DNA from: Butyriboletus loyo
Lineage: Eukaryota > Basidiomycota > Agaricomycetes > Boletales > Boletaceae
Reading direction: 5' to 3'
Length of the DNA: 64,000 nt
NCBI GenBank assembly: GCA_038093515.1
Contig: JBBPSI010000119.1
Coordinates: forward strand, 1 to 64,000
Shown here: positions 1 through 18,012 of the stretch, one piece after another
How the letters are laid out: each line of letters starts with the position of its first letter
How positions within the stretch are numbered: position 1 is the stretch's first letter
Notes under the pieces: generated by a model
What the model was told of the DNA's origin: nothing
Database searches by the model: none
What the model saw: only the letters and a program-made list of their open reading frames with translations
Translations under genes and position numbers: made by a program

Positions 1-54
1 CTATGTTGTGTAGGCATGTGACCTGGTGTATGCTCACATGACATGACATGATTG

Positions 55-79
55 CACATGATCTCAGAGTGATCATGTG
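55..79. repeat. Perfect 9-bp inverted repeat
   Basis: CACATGATC and GATCATGTG are exact reverse complements separated by 7 nt. ACATG units recur just upstream (about 36-60). This could be a binding site for a dimeric regulator or a chance palindrome. Confidence 0.5.
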
Positions 80-100
80 ATCTGCTTACATCACTATTCT

Positions 101-149
101 ACCTGAGGAACAACTAGCCTACCTGAGGAACAACTTGCCTACCCGAGGT
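101..149. repeat. 20-bp direct tandem repeat, about 2.4 copies
   Basis: The 20-bp unit at 101-120 recurs at 121-140 with one mismatch, followed by a 9-nt partial third copy at 141-149 with one mismatch. It lies about 140 bp upstream of the ATG at 284. Confidence 0.75.
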
Positions 150-283
150 AAGCGAGCCAGACTGGACAGGGCCTAAGCCACCAGACCCCTGAAGTCTGGC
201 CCTGGGCCATACTCAGTAGCCTCTGGCCGGCGCTAAAATCTTCTTTTTTTCAAACCTCTCGTCTTTTCGATTGCAACTGGGAT

Positions 284-1871
284 ATGACCGATCCTCCGCC
301 GCAATTGTATACAAAACACTTGCTACCTCTCGGTTACGGATATCCTTTATGGACACCAGAGCCCTCCCATGAGCTTCTGGTACGCCGTCAGGACGGACTC
401 CGGATTGGCGATGTTGGCGTCATTGATCCAGAGAACGGCAGTTTTGATGTCTTCTTCAACATATGTCTCCCCCGTGAACATCCCTTGCACCGAGTCACCG
501 GTGTACCTGACAATTTCGAGCATATCGTACTTAATGAATGGGACATTGCAACCTTTCCTCATGCCGAGTACCCTGGTCGGGTTATTTCGACTTCTTCAGT
601 GACAGCTATGTCCAATGAGCCATCTGGAGCTACATCTCGGTGGGTCACGTCTCCTTTCTAAAGATGGGTGTCCGGGGCGATCAAACTGATTGTGCATCAT
701 GGAGAACAGTCCCTTCACCTACGAATTCAGTCTCTCCTCCAGCGAGGGCGCGCTTCTCATTCTTCCAAAAGGTGCCGAGAGCTACAAGCTCCGCAAGAGA
801 CAGATATTCAAAGATGTAGCAACTCGAAATGCAGCCAACTGGTACAATTTTGCTGAGCAGCACCTTGGCCGCATCATCACCCACGACTCCCTCTATTTAA
901 TTACTGGGTTTTACAAAACTAGATCCTGGTCAGTTGCGGCATTTCATCAAGCTACCGGTACTGCGGGATCATCTGCACAGTTCAAGGCATCACAAATTGG
1001 AGAGGGTGATAACATGTCTTACGCATGGGAGACTATGCGTGCGTTGGCCTGGCGTGTAGGACCACAGATTGACGTCGGAATCCCGAACCAATCTGTATTC
1101 ATCAGTGGCTTCAAAATTGCAATCAGAGAGGACGTACTGGGGAGAAAACGGGTTGAAGTCAAGGTGGATACCCCACCTACTCAGTCACAGTCTATGAGGT
1201 TCTCCAATAGAGGTAACGGCCCGAGTCACTCTCGAGCTGGGAATCTTTGGAGAAGCTTTGTGTCTGGAGGTGGTAGTGGAGGTGGGAAATCGGCTGACCA
1301 GAGTCTGCCAGCGACTCGTTTAACTAAGGATTCAAGAACAACTCCCTCGCAGGCTCCGCAATCTGATGATACAGGTGCCACGGGGCACGTTACGGTCAAT
1401 CATGTACCACATCCTTTGCAGGTCAGCACGACGATATACTCACAAGCGCTCGCGAATGCTGACAGCGGCATCCAGAGTCTTCACCCGTCTGACGTTGTCA
1501 ACCGATATTTACTAAGCAAAGTGTGTTGTAGGCTTCTTATGAATTGACGAGGTCACCTGACGACCACGTTAATTGTCCAGGAACCTTTGGCAAGTGTTGC
1601 CATCACTCACGATACTCAGTGGAGTATCCTGTTTGAAAAGGTTTGTTGTGAAGCATGCTAGATTGATCCAATGATCTTACTCCGAATATGTCAGGGAGTA
1701 TTGAAGCCAGAGGACCTTGGCGATGATGGCCTGCTAGAAAGGATCGTGTCCGAGAACTATCGTCTAATCTCGCAAGATGGTGGGTTCTCTATCGCGGAGC
1801 TGTCGCACATAACTCACGTGGTTCAAGGCACTGTGTGCTTGCAAGCCCTCTGGCACGTTATCTCCCTTTGA
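284..1871 (+). CDS. Conserved Agaricomycete protein of unknown function
   Basis: Four exons join in frame: 284-639, 710-1520, 1581-1640 and 1695-1871, giving 467 aa. Introns start GTGGGT, GTGTGT and GTTTGT and end in CAG. The middle of the protein carries a conserved block (EGALLILPKGAESY, then WYNFAEQHLGR and LITGFYKTRSW) that I recognise from many mushroom genomes, where it is annotated as hypothetical. Towards the C-terminus are HPSDVVNRYLL and VAITHD, also conserved, separated from the first block by a Gly/Ser-rich linker (GGGSGGG). No catalytic motif, signal peptide or membrane segment is visible. The start is the first ATG of the long frame. It is followed after 17 bp by a TPR gene on the same strand, so the two may share expression context. 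Function unknown. Confidence 0.8.
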
Positions 1872-1888
1872 AATGCGCACGTAGAATC

Positions 1889-4800
1889 ATGCTGACCGTG
1901 CGTTTCACGATGGACAGCGACTCGTCCATACGGCTGACGGATATCGATGATGCTGCTCGTGAAGCATGGAAAGAAGATAGGTTAGATGATGCTGAAGAAA
2001 TACTATCAGGGCATCTCATCCGTCGCACGGCCCGTGATTACTCCGTGTTTGCCAATCGAGCACTTATCCGAGCACGTTTACGTCACTGGGATGCAGCGCT
2101 GAGGGATGCTGAAACGGTCAGTTTGGTATTCTTTTTGTATGATGCCCCCAAGGTGACCCCATCATACACACAGTCTATTGACATCCAGCCGTCGGTGGTT
2201 GCTCACGTTGCGAAGGGGCTTGCACTGTTCGGGCAGGAAAAGTATGAATTTGCAGTCGAAGCCTTCAATGTTGCTCTCCGACAGTGCGATGGCCGTGATA
2301 GAGATATCGTGTTGCTAATCAAAGTGAGTTACATACCCCACGTATACCAGTTTGCTTATATCCCGTTTGTTGTTAGTTTATCGCGTTGTTCGAGGTCAGG
2401 TATCATGCTGAAAGCATGGCTGGTATCGCTGACTTGATTGAGCGCGGTCCGGTTGAGGTCAAGTCGGCATGTTCCTCTGTTCAGGCAAGGCTTTTTTGAC
2501 GAGCAAATGTAAAAGTCTCATAAGATGTTGTTTGTAGGCAGAAATGTATGTTCGGCTTGCGACGTTGGCAACCAAGGACGAGGACTATGATAGGGCGCTG
2601 CAACTCCTGTCACGGGCGCAGTCGCTTGGGCCATTCCGTGCGGTTCCAGACCTAAAACTGATTTCTTTGGTAAGCGGAGGTTCACTGCATTGCCACGTAT
2701 TTTGATGTTTTTAGATTTGCGGCTGGAGGCTCGATGATCTGGGGTTTAGCATTCATCGGAAAAACTGTGAAATTTTGTATATCGCTGGGCGTACTAACGA
2801 GGCGCTGGAGTCACTCCGGAAAATGATGCACAACCTTGAGGAGGACGTAAGAACAACAAAGGACAGCATTGAGTGGATCACTAGTGAGCAAGCCCATTCG
2901 CGTTGGCGTTGACTTGATACAATATACGCCATTTTAGCTTTTACCCAGAAATGCCTGAGGTCATTGGAAAGTCTCGGTGACAATGCGACGACGTCCCAAG
3001 ATCACACCGAGGCCATCGCCCATTATTCAATGGCGTTGAGTATGAATCCAGTAACACGGGAAGGCCTTCTGATTAAGAGGAGTAAGGCATACGCAGCAGC
3101 GCATATATGGGACGACGCTCTGAAAGACGCAGACGAGGTATGCCCATTTCGTCCCCTTGCACCAGTTGTGTTCAACGATGTTTGTCGAGGCTATCAACTT
3201 GAACCCGCTTTCCCTCTTGGGCTATGAAAGGAAGCATGAAGCGCTGCAGGGCATGGGTCGGTACAACGAGGCAGTGCGAACTTTGAACGAAATGCTTTCC
3301 CTTCTCGAACGCTCTGCTGATCCACAGGCACAGCGTGAGTCTATTTTTGTCTGATAAAGACGTAGGCTAATATACTTTGGCAGATCTTCGTTCACGATAT
3401 AACAATCATTTACAGTCGATAACAGCGATTCAAACATTGGAACCTCCTACGTTGGGCCTGCTCAATCATCCGGCACGCCACAGTCCCGAGAACAATTCGG
3501 CTATTGAGCCAATGGTTACAACCTCACAACCTCCCAGGCAACTTGCTCCTGATGAGATAGATACAGTTCAGCTGGAAAGAGAAGAGGCTGTTCGAGCCGG
3601 GAATCTCGCTGCACGACATCTTGAACGGCAACGCAGCGTTCAACTTGCAGAACTCATTACCGAAATCACTGCCCTCCGAGAGCAGCTGCGCTCAGATGTG
3701 ACCACTGGGGATCGTAACTGGATGTTACTCAATCAATTGACAGGTATCCTGAACTTGGTGTTGCGGCTCCCACACGTGCAAGGAATGGCGATATCGCGAG
3801 ATGATAATCGAAGTCAAGTCACGGGAAGCATACCTGGTGAGTGGATGATAAAGATTCTGAGGGCCGCGATGGTACTGAACTCGTAACAGCGCCCCTGTAC
3901 CTACGCGAACAAGTACCAAATATGGTTGCTGAAAGCATCCAAGAACCCATCCCTCGTCAGGAGCCATCGGGAACCCTGACGCCTCCCTCGGAACACGTTC
4001 AGAGACACCTTCCCATGCATGCCTCTCCAGAGAGTCTCCAACCTCTTCCTTTGCCAACTTCTGTGGAAATGCGTAGTGGCAAGCCCCGCAGAGACAGTTA
4101 TTTCTATACAGATCATTCAGAAGATACGCAGCTTTCTGAGACCCGTCGCAATCACTCTCCTGAGCGTCATCGTGAGCGCCAAGAACAAACAAGCGGTTCC
4201 GGCAGCGGTGATCAGTTCGGTGATACAATCGACACTCTACAACGGCGTTTTGGCCATCTGAGCGCTGCCTTCGGAGTTCCCCCCGCAATTGAAGCAGGCG
4301 ATGCGAGTATGCAACCCTACTCTCAACAAAGCCCAGAGTCGGCTGGACGCAATACCGGCGGGACTCTACCGCACACTGCCCCTTCTATGTCGATGCCTTC
4401 CACCATTATGATCAAACCCAGGACTGAGGGATCCAAAACGGGATCATCGGCTTCTACACCTGATACAGAAAGCCTCGTTTCACCCAGGGAATGGGAGCCG
4501 AGACCGGGTATCCCTATGCAAATTCCCCATGTTCACTCCGGCCCAGTACCAACGACTGCAGACGTGCCGCCTACGCAACGAGAGCGGCCCTCCAAGGCCC
4601 ACCCCTCAAGGCGTTCCGAGGGGGGATTGGAAAACCTTAGATTCCCCGATGAGGCTCCTGGTTCGTACCAGGTTCCCCGCAAAGAGGTAGAATTGCTTCC
4701 CACCTACAAGAGCGAGCGAGCACTAATTTGTCCCATAGACGGTTGTCCCATCAACTGCTGCTATGAGCGTGCACATTCAGCAACCCGGTGTTTTCGCTCA

Positions 4801-5956
4801 ACGGCTGAATTACACCGTGCCGCCATCTGTGCCGGTGAGCGTATCTGACATCTATTCTCACCGTCAATGCCTAATCCACCAGTCTTCACAGAACCTCGCC
4901 CAACCTCAGGCCCCTCCGTATGACACACTGCTCGAAATCTTGAGGGTGAGTTGGTCACCCAAACACTTCACTCGCATCAGCAGCCATAAAGCATGTGCAC
5001 TCGAACCAACCAGGAACAACAGCTCGCACAGCGTGCGAGCATCGAACAACAACAAGCACTGACGAGACAGACGCAGAAGTTCAGCGAATGGCTCATGAAA
5101 GAGATGCAAGACCGACTCACTGAAATGCGGCGTACGACTACGAGAACGTATTCTTATCCGCCAGACCCCGGGGAACTGGGCTACCACCCCACCCAATTTT
5201 ATCACGGTGTTGACAGTACAGGACCAGGTGCGTATCCGTGTCGCGGCTTGTTGTCAGTGTCGACGAGATCGGCGCGATGTTACTGTATGTGTACTGACCT
5301 GACATTTTCATTTTTCAGTCGGACCTATTCCTTGGACGACCTGGTCAACCCCATGGTATCCGCCTCCGCCTTTCAATGCCACGTCCTACACGGCGCCCCT
5401 CGTTCCACCTTCAGTGCTATCCGTGCGGCAGCCGCCCTTTATTCCAATTCGTGCACCCGGGGCAGCCAACATCCCACAACAATATGGCGCGTCGAAAGGG
5501 AATGATGAAGGTGCTCCGTCAATCGGTGCGTCGACGGGCTTGGTGTGTACATGTGTTACTAGCGTTGCTGACATCCCGCACTTTCCCTGCGGCAATACAC
5601 GTTCATTATACCTGATTTTTTTCTAAAAATAGCCCCACCACCACCGGGCGTACCACTGCCACCGGAAGATATTCGCCCGGCATGGCGTACTACCCAATCT
5701 TCACGAATGCATCGCACCCGAAAGCCAGAGTCATCCCCATTGCCACCCCCATCTCCAAAACAAGTTCACTCGTGGGCTACATGGCAACGTACGTTTGTTC
5801 TCATTTCACAAAAATTTCCGTTCTTCAGCTTGTGTTGTAGCCGATCCTCAATTGGCTCCCACCCCACCGTCTGTTGAGCCCACCCTTTTGGCGCCGGAGC
5901 GCGGAAGCCCAGGATTATTCGGACCTCGCTCACCGCGTGACTCGTATCGTGGCTAG
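1889..5956 (+). CDS. TPR protein with long proline-rich, coiled-coil tail
   Basis: A multi-exon gene. The N-terminal part (about 1910-3340) encodes tetratricopeptide-like helices, for example around DAAREAWKEDRLDDAEEIL, HTEAIAHYSMALSMNP and GRYNEAVRTLNEML, joined by short introns (such as the GTCAGT donor at 2118). TPRs act as protein-docking scaffolds. Next comes a Gln/Glu-rich segment likely to form a coiled coil (3560-3710), then a Ser/Pro-rich region without recognisable fold (about 3885-4830), a second Gln-rich helix (5012-5110) and a proline-rich tail with PPPPG. The start could be the ATG at 1889 or at 1910. The 3' end is the least certain part: splicing into the exon after 5840 reaches the TAG at 5954-5956. 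A degenerate copy of that last exon lies at 7340-7500. The TPR half belongs to a family expanded in Agaricomycetes; its role is unknown. The whole could be two genes if an exon is misjudged near 3380. Confidence 0.65.
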
Positions 5957-6269
5957 AAGATTGAAGAAAGAGCTAGAATTCGAATGCCCATTCATAGCCC
6001 ACATAGCGGCGTACGCTCCCTTTGTTCTTTTCCGGATTGTTTGCGGATACACTGTAACACTACCTGTCGGTCTTGTAGCTGAGCGCTGACCGATTGATCC
6101 CCCACTTGCTGCTATTACACCCTCTATTGGATCCACCTGTCCCGATCCATGAAATTTCTGCGACTCCGGGATCTCGCTCGTCTCAGATCATGCTCAATAA
6201 CATCATGCTTTGTTATGTATCGTTTCGCAAGCACGACGAACCTGGCGGGTCTGGTACCATTCCGAGCTT

Positions 6270-6600
6270 ATCCGAAAACGAGTGGTTTGTCGTAGAGCTT
6301 GACCAGCACTTGCGACGGTTTTCTGTACATCTCCGAATTGAAAAGCCACGACTCTGAGAGTGCGTTTAGAAGAATCCGAAGACTTGGACGACGGAAAGGT
6401 GACCTACGTTCTTTGCTCCGAGTCCCTGTATCGCCCAAACTCACTGCGGACCTCAATGGGTCCCAACCCGTTTGCCTTCAATGAAACAACTCGCTGACGG
6501 CGGGATATCTCATCCAAAGGCTGGCCCGAACATTGCTTCGTATGATCAGAACGACTTTCTCCTGATCTCGAAGTTTTGGGCCTGGTTTGGGAAGACTGGG
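6270..6600 (-). pseudogene. Truncated, degenerate copy of the VPS27 3' region
   Basis: On the minus strand this reads SEMYRKPSQVLVKLYDKPL, clearly related to [18 protein letters not shown] in the intact VPS27 gene (around 8690-8760). On the plus strand the similarity to about 8690-8925 is direct: both copies share TTTGTCGTAGAG near the start, the CTACGTTCTTT block and the GACGGCGGGATA / AACAGCGGGATA block. The copy has lost the roughly 950 bp that encode the proline-rich VPS27 tail, and it carries frameshifts. It is a dead fragment, not a gene. The 3' limit of similarity is approximate. Confidence 0.75.
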
Positions 6601-7146
6601 AATCGTATAATACTGTACCTGCCATTCGATGTCAAGGCATTACCACGAATACTACTCGAACACAATGAGGGACAGCACAGTACGAGTGCGTCTTTCATAC
6701 ATCCGACATATATCTAGCGAGTATTCAGAGAGTATCTCATTCAAGTCGAATTAGCAATTGGATGTACATATCTGCACCGACCTCTTGAGAAATAAATCTC
6801 GAAAGATACAGCGAATCATGATTGCCAATATACCAGAGCTTCTAGAGGGACTATAGTACAAGAGGATTCGAGAAGTCGATGGGAATGCTGCGAGCCACCA
6901 TAAAACTGCAAGTTCGCGTCCCACTGCCAGCAACGCGCGGCGATTCGCGACTCGGAAGGACCCTGAATCCCACACGTTGATGATTTGATCAAAGAAATGG
7001 TTACAAAGCGACAAGTAAATGGTAGCGATTCCTTGGAATTAGTACTACTACTAGTGTCTCAGAGTGTTCGTCGTTAAAGCACGTTCAATGGTGCGTCTTC
7101 CTGTACCCAAACAGTAGACACATAGGCTATCGGAAGCGACCCTCCG

Positions 7147-7257
7147 TCAGTGAAACAGTTGCTGGTTTCCGATGCTAACCGGCGAGCGTAGCCGAGTGCT
7201 ACAGACTGCTACAGACTGCTAACCGGTGGTTCCTTGGACCAATAACCGTTTCACTGA
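7147..7257. repeat. Imperfect inverted repeat, 19-bp arms
   Basis: The arm at 7147-7165 pairs with 7239-7257 (16 of 19 positions). The loop contains a 10-bp direct repeat, ACAGACTGCT, at 7201-7210 and 7211-7220. It lies in the duplication relic zone. It could be a remnant of a small hairpin or MITE-like element; no flanking target duplication was established. Confidence 0.4.
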
Positions 7258-7339
7258 TAGGCTCGTGTATCCTGCCCCAGTTTGACGATCCGGTGAACAA
7301 CAGTAAGTATATCGTAACACACCTTGTCAATCCCCCCCC

Positions 7340-7500
7340 CTTACGGCGTACTATCGAACCCATCGCCTTGCTGGTCCCGAACCGCGGAAGTCCTGGAATT
7401 TTCGGACCTTGCTCACCTCTGATGACACTCGTGGCTTGTCTCGGTCGGATATGTTTCATCGAGCGCGAGTAAGAAAAAACCTTGCGGGGTCCGGTAGCAT
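7340..7500 (+). pseudogene. Degenerate copy of the TPR gene's last exon
   Basis: The stretch reads RGSPGIFGPCSP in the frame matching RGSPGLFGPRSP of the upstream TPR gene (around 5900-5940), and both copies continue with similar sequence down to a GGCGGGTCTGGTA / GCGGGGTCCGGTA block (about 6248-6262 and 7486-7500). No start codon, exon structure or full reading frame remains. Confidence 0.65.
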
Positions 7501-7729
7501 TCCTTATACTTGATAATGCGAGTTACTCGATCAGATAGTCTCATATAATGACCCCTGGGCCCAGTGCTGACTGCCAGGTTCGACCATAAGTGGCGTGCGC
7601 CCTTGCAAGTTCAGTTGGTGGGCAGAAAGTGTTTCACAAACCATTATATACGGTATTAGTCACTCACTAGTTCAGACCGTAGCAAGTAAACACAGTAGCA
7701 ACTACTCAACAGTGCTACCTAATAGGTGA

Positions 7730-10352
7730 CTACAATTCAATCAACATCTCCTCCCTCCGCTCCTGCGGGGGTGCAGACGGCACGGATGGTGCATACAGGT
7801 CAAACGCTTCTGGCGCGTTCGTCGGGACGGTAGGGAAGGCGAGAAGTGGCGGGTTTGACTGAAGCTGGGAAGGCGGTGGATGCGAGGGCTGTAGAGGAGT
7901 GTATACAGGCTGTACGCGAGCGTGGGGCTGTGTACGGGAGTGGGTAGGTGGAACGTATGAGACCGTAGAAGAGCGAGCAAGTGAGGGGTGTGGCTGTGCA
8001 GGCGGAAGCGGGGGGGCGATGGATGGGCGAGACGAGATCGTGTGAGCGCGCGAAACGGTGCTTCTTCCTGGAGAAGTGCTGACGGAAAGAGCAGGGGCAG
8101 GAAGAGCAGGTACTGGCGCAGTCGGTGCAGGATGTGTGACGGGTTGTGGGTGAGACTCAAAGAGAGGAAGTAGCGCACTCTTTGCCTCGAGTCCTTGTCT
8201 TTGGCCCTCTACTCCACCCAGATTGTCTGTGAGGGGAATTGGGGGGATCGCTTGTAGAATGGACACAGGTTGAAAGCTCTGCACTGCTTGCGCACCGGAC
8301 AGGAGGGGTTGCAGGGGTGGTGAGGACACAGGAAGTGCAGGTGGTGACGTTGTCTGGTGTTGTGGTTCTTGCTCAGCTGTGGAAAGGTTGTAGGAATACG
8401 AAGTGTGGGAATACGAGGGCCCCAACGCGCTCGACAGCGGAGGCGGAGGTGGGGCATACGATGGTTGGAAGGACGTCTGCGCAGTGGGCGATTGCGGAAC
8501 ATAGGACGAAATGGTATCCCCTCGAGGCGGTGCGTATGTAGAGGACGGAGGGGCCCATTGGTTGTATTCATTTGGTCCTTGGGATTGGGCATACCCATTT
8601 GGGGCATACGCCAGTCCAGTAGGAAGTGCCGACGCGCGAGCCTGTTCCGGTGATGTACGACGCCAGGTTGGGTGAGAGAGCTGATCCGTGAGTAATTTGT
8701 CGTAGAGTTTGACCGCTTGCGACAGTTTGTCGTGCATCTCCGACAAGAGTTCTATGATTGGAAGGCAACGAGAGCGAGCTTAAGAGGACTAAACATCGAG
8801 GGATGGAAGGAACACCTACGTTCTTTTCTCCCTGTATCGTCCAAACTCATCGCGAGCTTGGGTCTCAGCCCGTTCGCCTTGTCAAACAGTTCGCTAACAG
8901 CGGGATACCGCGACATGTCTCTTCCGCCCTGAGATTGTACCTGCTCGACGGTCTGGCCGAACGTGAGGATGACATCTGCTTCAAGAGGCTCGAGCTCATA
9001 GTTAGGGATCTTGGGAACCGATGGGGTAGGAGTGACAGCTGATGGGTAGGAAGAAGGATAGCCCACGTCTCCAGCGGAGGGCATTTCAGTCGGCGCACCT
9101 GGCTTCGGTATGCTTGCCTCCCTCAAACTTGCCTCGATGGCAGCTCTCAAGTCTGGGTCGTCATCGTCATCAGCAATCGCAGATGCGGGCGGTGCCGACC
9201 TCCGTCTGTCTCTGTCAGGGTAGGTCGTACGGTCGATAACGGGTGGCTCTGACGGCTGGGAATATGGCTGCGGTTGATAGGGGACATACCCCGGACGTTT
9301 GGTGGACGCAGAAGATGCGCCGACTTCCTGCAGGGAGAGTTGAATCGCACGTTGGAGCTCAGCATCGAAGAGATCGCGGGCGTGGCTATTTCGGGGGCTG
9401 TACAAGCTCGTAGAATGACGGTGGCCTTTGTCTCTGCGTAGGTTGAGTACGACAGTGAGGAAGGTAAATATCATACACGCACGTCCGTTCATTCTTGCGC
9501 GAAAGTTTTGAGTGGCAGCTATCACAAACTCTGACGGGCTGAGTGATACCAAAATGAGGGAGGGGAATCGACTTGGATGAACACTGGTGGTCGAAAACTT
9601 GGCCACAGTTGCGGCAGTGGTGTTTCCGGTTTGTGAATGTAAAGGGAGTTCGACAGCGGAGACAGACATCCGAGTCGATCCATTCTGGGGCGGTGGAGGT
9701 GTCCACCATGACTGAATTGGCGAGGGCGAGATCCTTCGGAGGAAAATCGTACCCTGGGTGCCCTGAGTAACACGGGTAATGCGCGAGAGCGGCAAGCGTA
9801 CCTTCATTCTTGAGTGTCTTGTAGACCTGACCCACATAGCTCAAAGATGGTTTTCCTTCGAATGCAAGAGTCCAGTTCTGGATGTACTTCAGTATGTCAG
9901 ACTTCACAGCGTGGTTCAGACCGGGGATCTTAAGGATGGAAACAAGGTTGTCGATGAACTCCCTGGAAGCTATTTCAGTCAGAAAATGATCACCCCCATT
10001 CTTGACGCATATGTCTGTGAGCTGGAGGCGCAGATGAGAGACGCGTGTCGAGGAACGGGGAGGGAACTCACGCCAAGAGCGAGGATTTGTACATTCGGGT
10101 TCTTATGGTTGAGACGGCGCTTGAGGGCGCGCATGGCGTCCTTTGCGGGGGCCGACTTTGAGCGGATCTGGTCGCATATCTCAAGATTGAGTGCAACGTC
10201 CTCAGCGCCGGCTGGAATGAGCTCGGAGGTCGCCTTGTCTGAAGCAGGTCAGTGTCAACGTGTACTCGACGTCTGCGACGACGAGGGATGTACTCACCGA
10301 CGGCGTCGTCGATCTGGGGCGTTCCCCAGAGCCAGCTGCTCAACGATGTCAT
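7730..10352 (-). CDS. VPS27: Vps27, ESCRT-0 subunit (VHS-FYVE-UIM)
   Basis: Vps27 binds ubiquitinated membrane proteins on endosomes and recruits ESCRT-I for sorting into multivesicular bodies. The order of domains is diagnostic. An N-terminal VHS domain begins at the ATG (10352) and runs over three short exons ([39 protein letters not shown]). A FYVE zinc finger follows with the PI3P-binding RKHHCRNCG signature and paired cysteines (about 9490-9690). Two ubiquitin-interacting motifs come next ([11 protein letters not shown] and [11 protein letters not shown]). A helical GAT-like segment (about 8700-8990) leads into a long Pro/Ser/Gln-rich tail. The tail ends with PSAP, the type of motif bound by Vps23/TSG101, and a terminal LIEL that resembles a clathrin box. 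Introns are about 50 nt; one removes the non-conserved residues between KTLKNEG and YDFPPK. Divergent from RPB1. Confidence 0.95.
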
Positions 10353-10951
10353 CCTGCTTTGGTGGTTGTACGCCTCGATAACTTCTTAGCGCACAGCCGC
10401 AGCATGCCGTCCCACATAGCTCCGATATTGAATCTCCGACACAAAAGCCATAGTTGTGCCGATCGGGCCAGCAGACGAATCAACCCCGGGTGATTCTGCC
10501 CTTTTTGCTACTCGGTGTGACGGAGTGACAGGAGTGACTCGGAGCCGGCATGCTCGTGAATTGTGGCGGAGTTAGAACGTGCGACTCATTCACAGGTTGT
10601 TCCCAAACAACCATCGTCTCTCGAGGCCGGGTCAACAGCTCTCCTCGCCGTGCATTCCAACGATCCCTACAAGGTGTCCTTGCGAGCGCCTGGCATCGTA
10701 CAACGCTAAAGGAATTTCGTTCACTCGTTTTTCCGCGGTTTTGTCCGTCTTTTTTGTCGCCTTTTCAGCTACTTCAACAGTCCTACATCAAAAGTCTAAA
10801 AAGTCGCAAATACTCGACGTTTTTCCTCACAAAGATCTTTACGACCTCAGATTCGCGTTAATTCACGTCTTGGACCTTACTTTCCATCCTTTATAACACA
10901 TTTCCCCACTACCTGCTTCAGGCGCGCGCTCAGTTTCTATCGCTCCTAGTC
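10353..10951. promoter_or_regulatory. Shared divergent promoter region, VPS27 / RPB1
   Basis: About 600 bp separate the two start codons, which point away from each other. The RPB1-proximal half is pyrimidine-rich (runs of T and CT around 10720-10770), as is usual for leaders of strongly transcribed fungal genes. No specific operator was identified. Confidence 0.5.
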
Positions 10952-17601
<6,650 letters not shown>

Positions 17602-18012
17602 GTTCCGTGCACTCACAGCTTGTTGATTTGTTGTCGGGTGCCGGTTCATGTCGTCTCCTTGTTTTGCTCTTGTGTCCTGTGGCCGTTGTTATTGCTGAGA
17701 TGCGGCAGTTGACGTTCGGGCTGTTTGGATGTCATGGTATCTAGCTAGTACCTCGTCTTGCCTCATTTTTGTCGTCTTCGATTCTTTTTATGTTTTTGTC
17801 CCCTTTTTTCATGACCAGCAAGTCCATGTAGAATAAGCACACAGTTTTTAGTATACGAGCTAGATTTACATATGTGGGGTGATGATGGGCATGCTCTGGC
17901 AGTTTTTTGCCGGGTCGGAATCGGTGAGGTGAGCTCAGACGTGCGGTGGTTGTTTAGGTTGTATCCACTTGTCGCTAGACCATCACATCCCCCTCAAATA
18001 TTACTCGTAGGA
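17602..18012. other. Intergenic, RPB1 3' end to MSH4 5' end
   Basis: T-rich sequence with no ORF of note. It probably carries the RPB1 3' UTR and polyadenylation region and the MSH4 promoter. No specific regulatory motif was identified. Confidence 0.4.

Larger units (their letters stand above)
1..283. other. 5' flank of the first gene
   Basis: No coding region is supported here. The stretch holds a short perfect palindrome (55-79), a 20-bp tandem repeat (101-149) and a pyrimidine-rich stretch just before the ATG at 284. That stretch is a plausible core promoter or 5' leader, since pyrimidine-rich leaders are common in fungal genes. No TATA box stands out. Confidence 0.4.
5957..7729. other. 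Intergenic region with relics of duplicated gene ends
   Basis: The facing 3' ends of the TPR gene and VPS27 are separated by about 1.8 kb. It contains no intact gene, only a degenerate fragment of VPS27 (about 6270-6600), a degenerate fragment of the TPR gene's last exon (about 7340-7500), and a short inverted repeat (7147-7257). The 6720-7140 part shows nothing recognisable. Confidence 0.7.

Noticed and set aside
7741..8653. Several overlapping ORFs on both strands in the VPS27 tail
   Set aside because: Shadow frames of a GC-rich, proline-rich coding exon; the VPS27 frame explains them.
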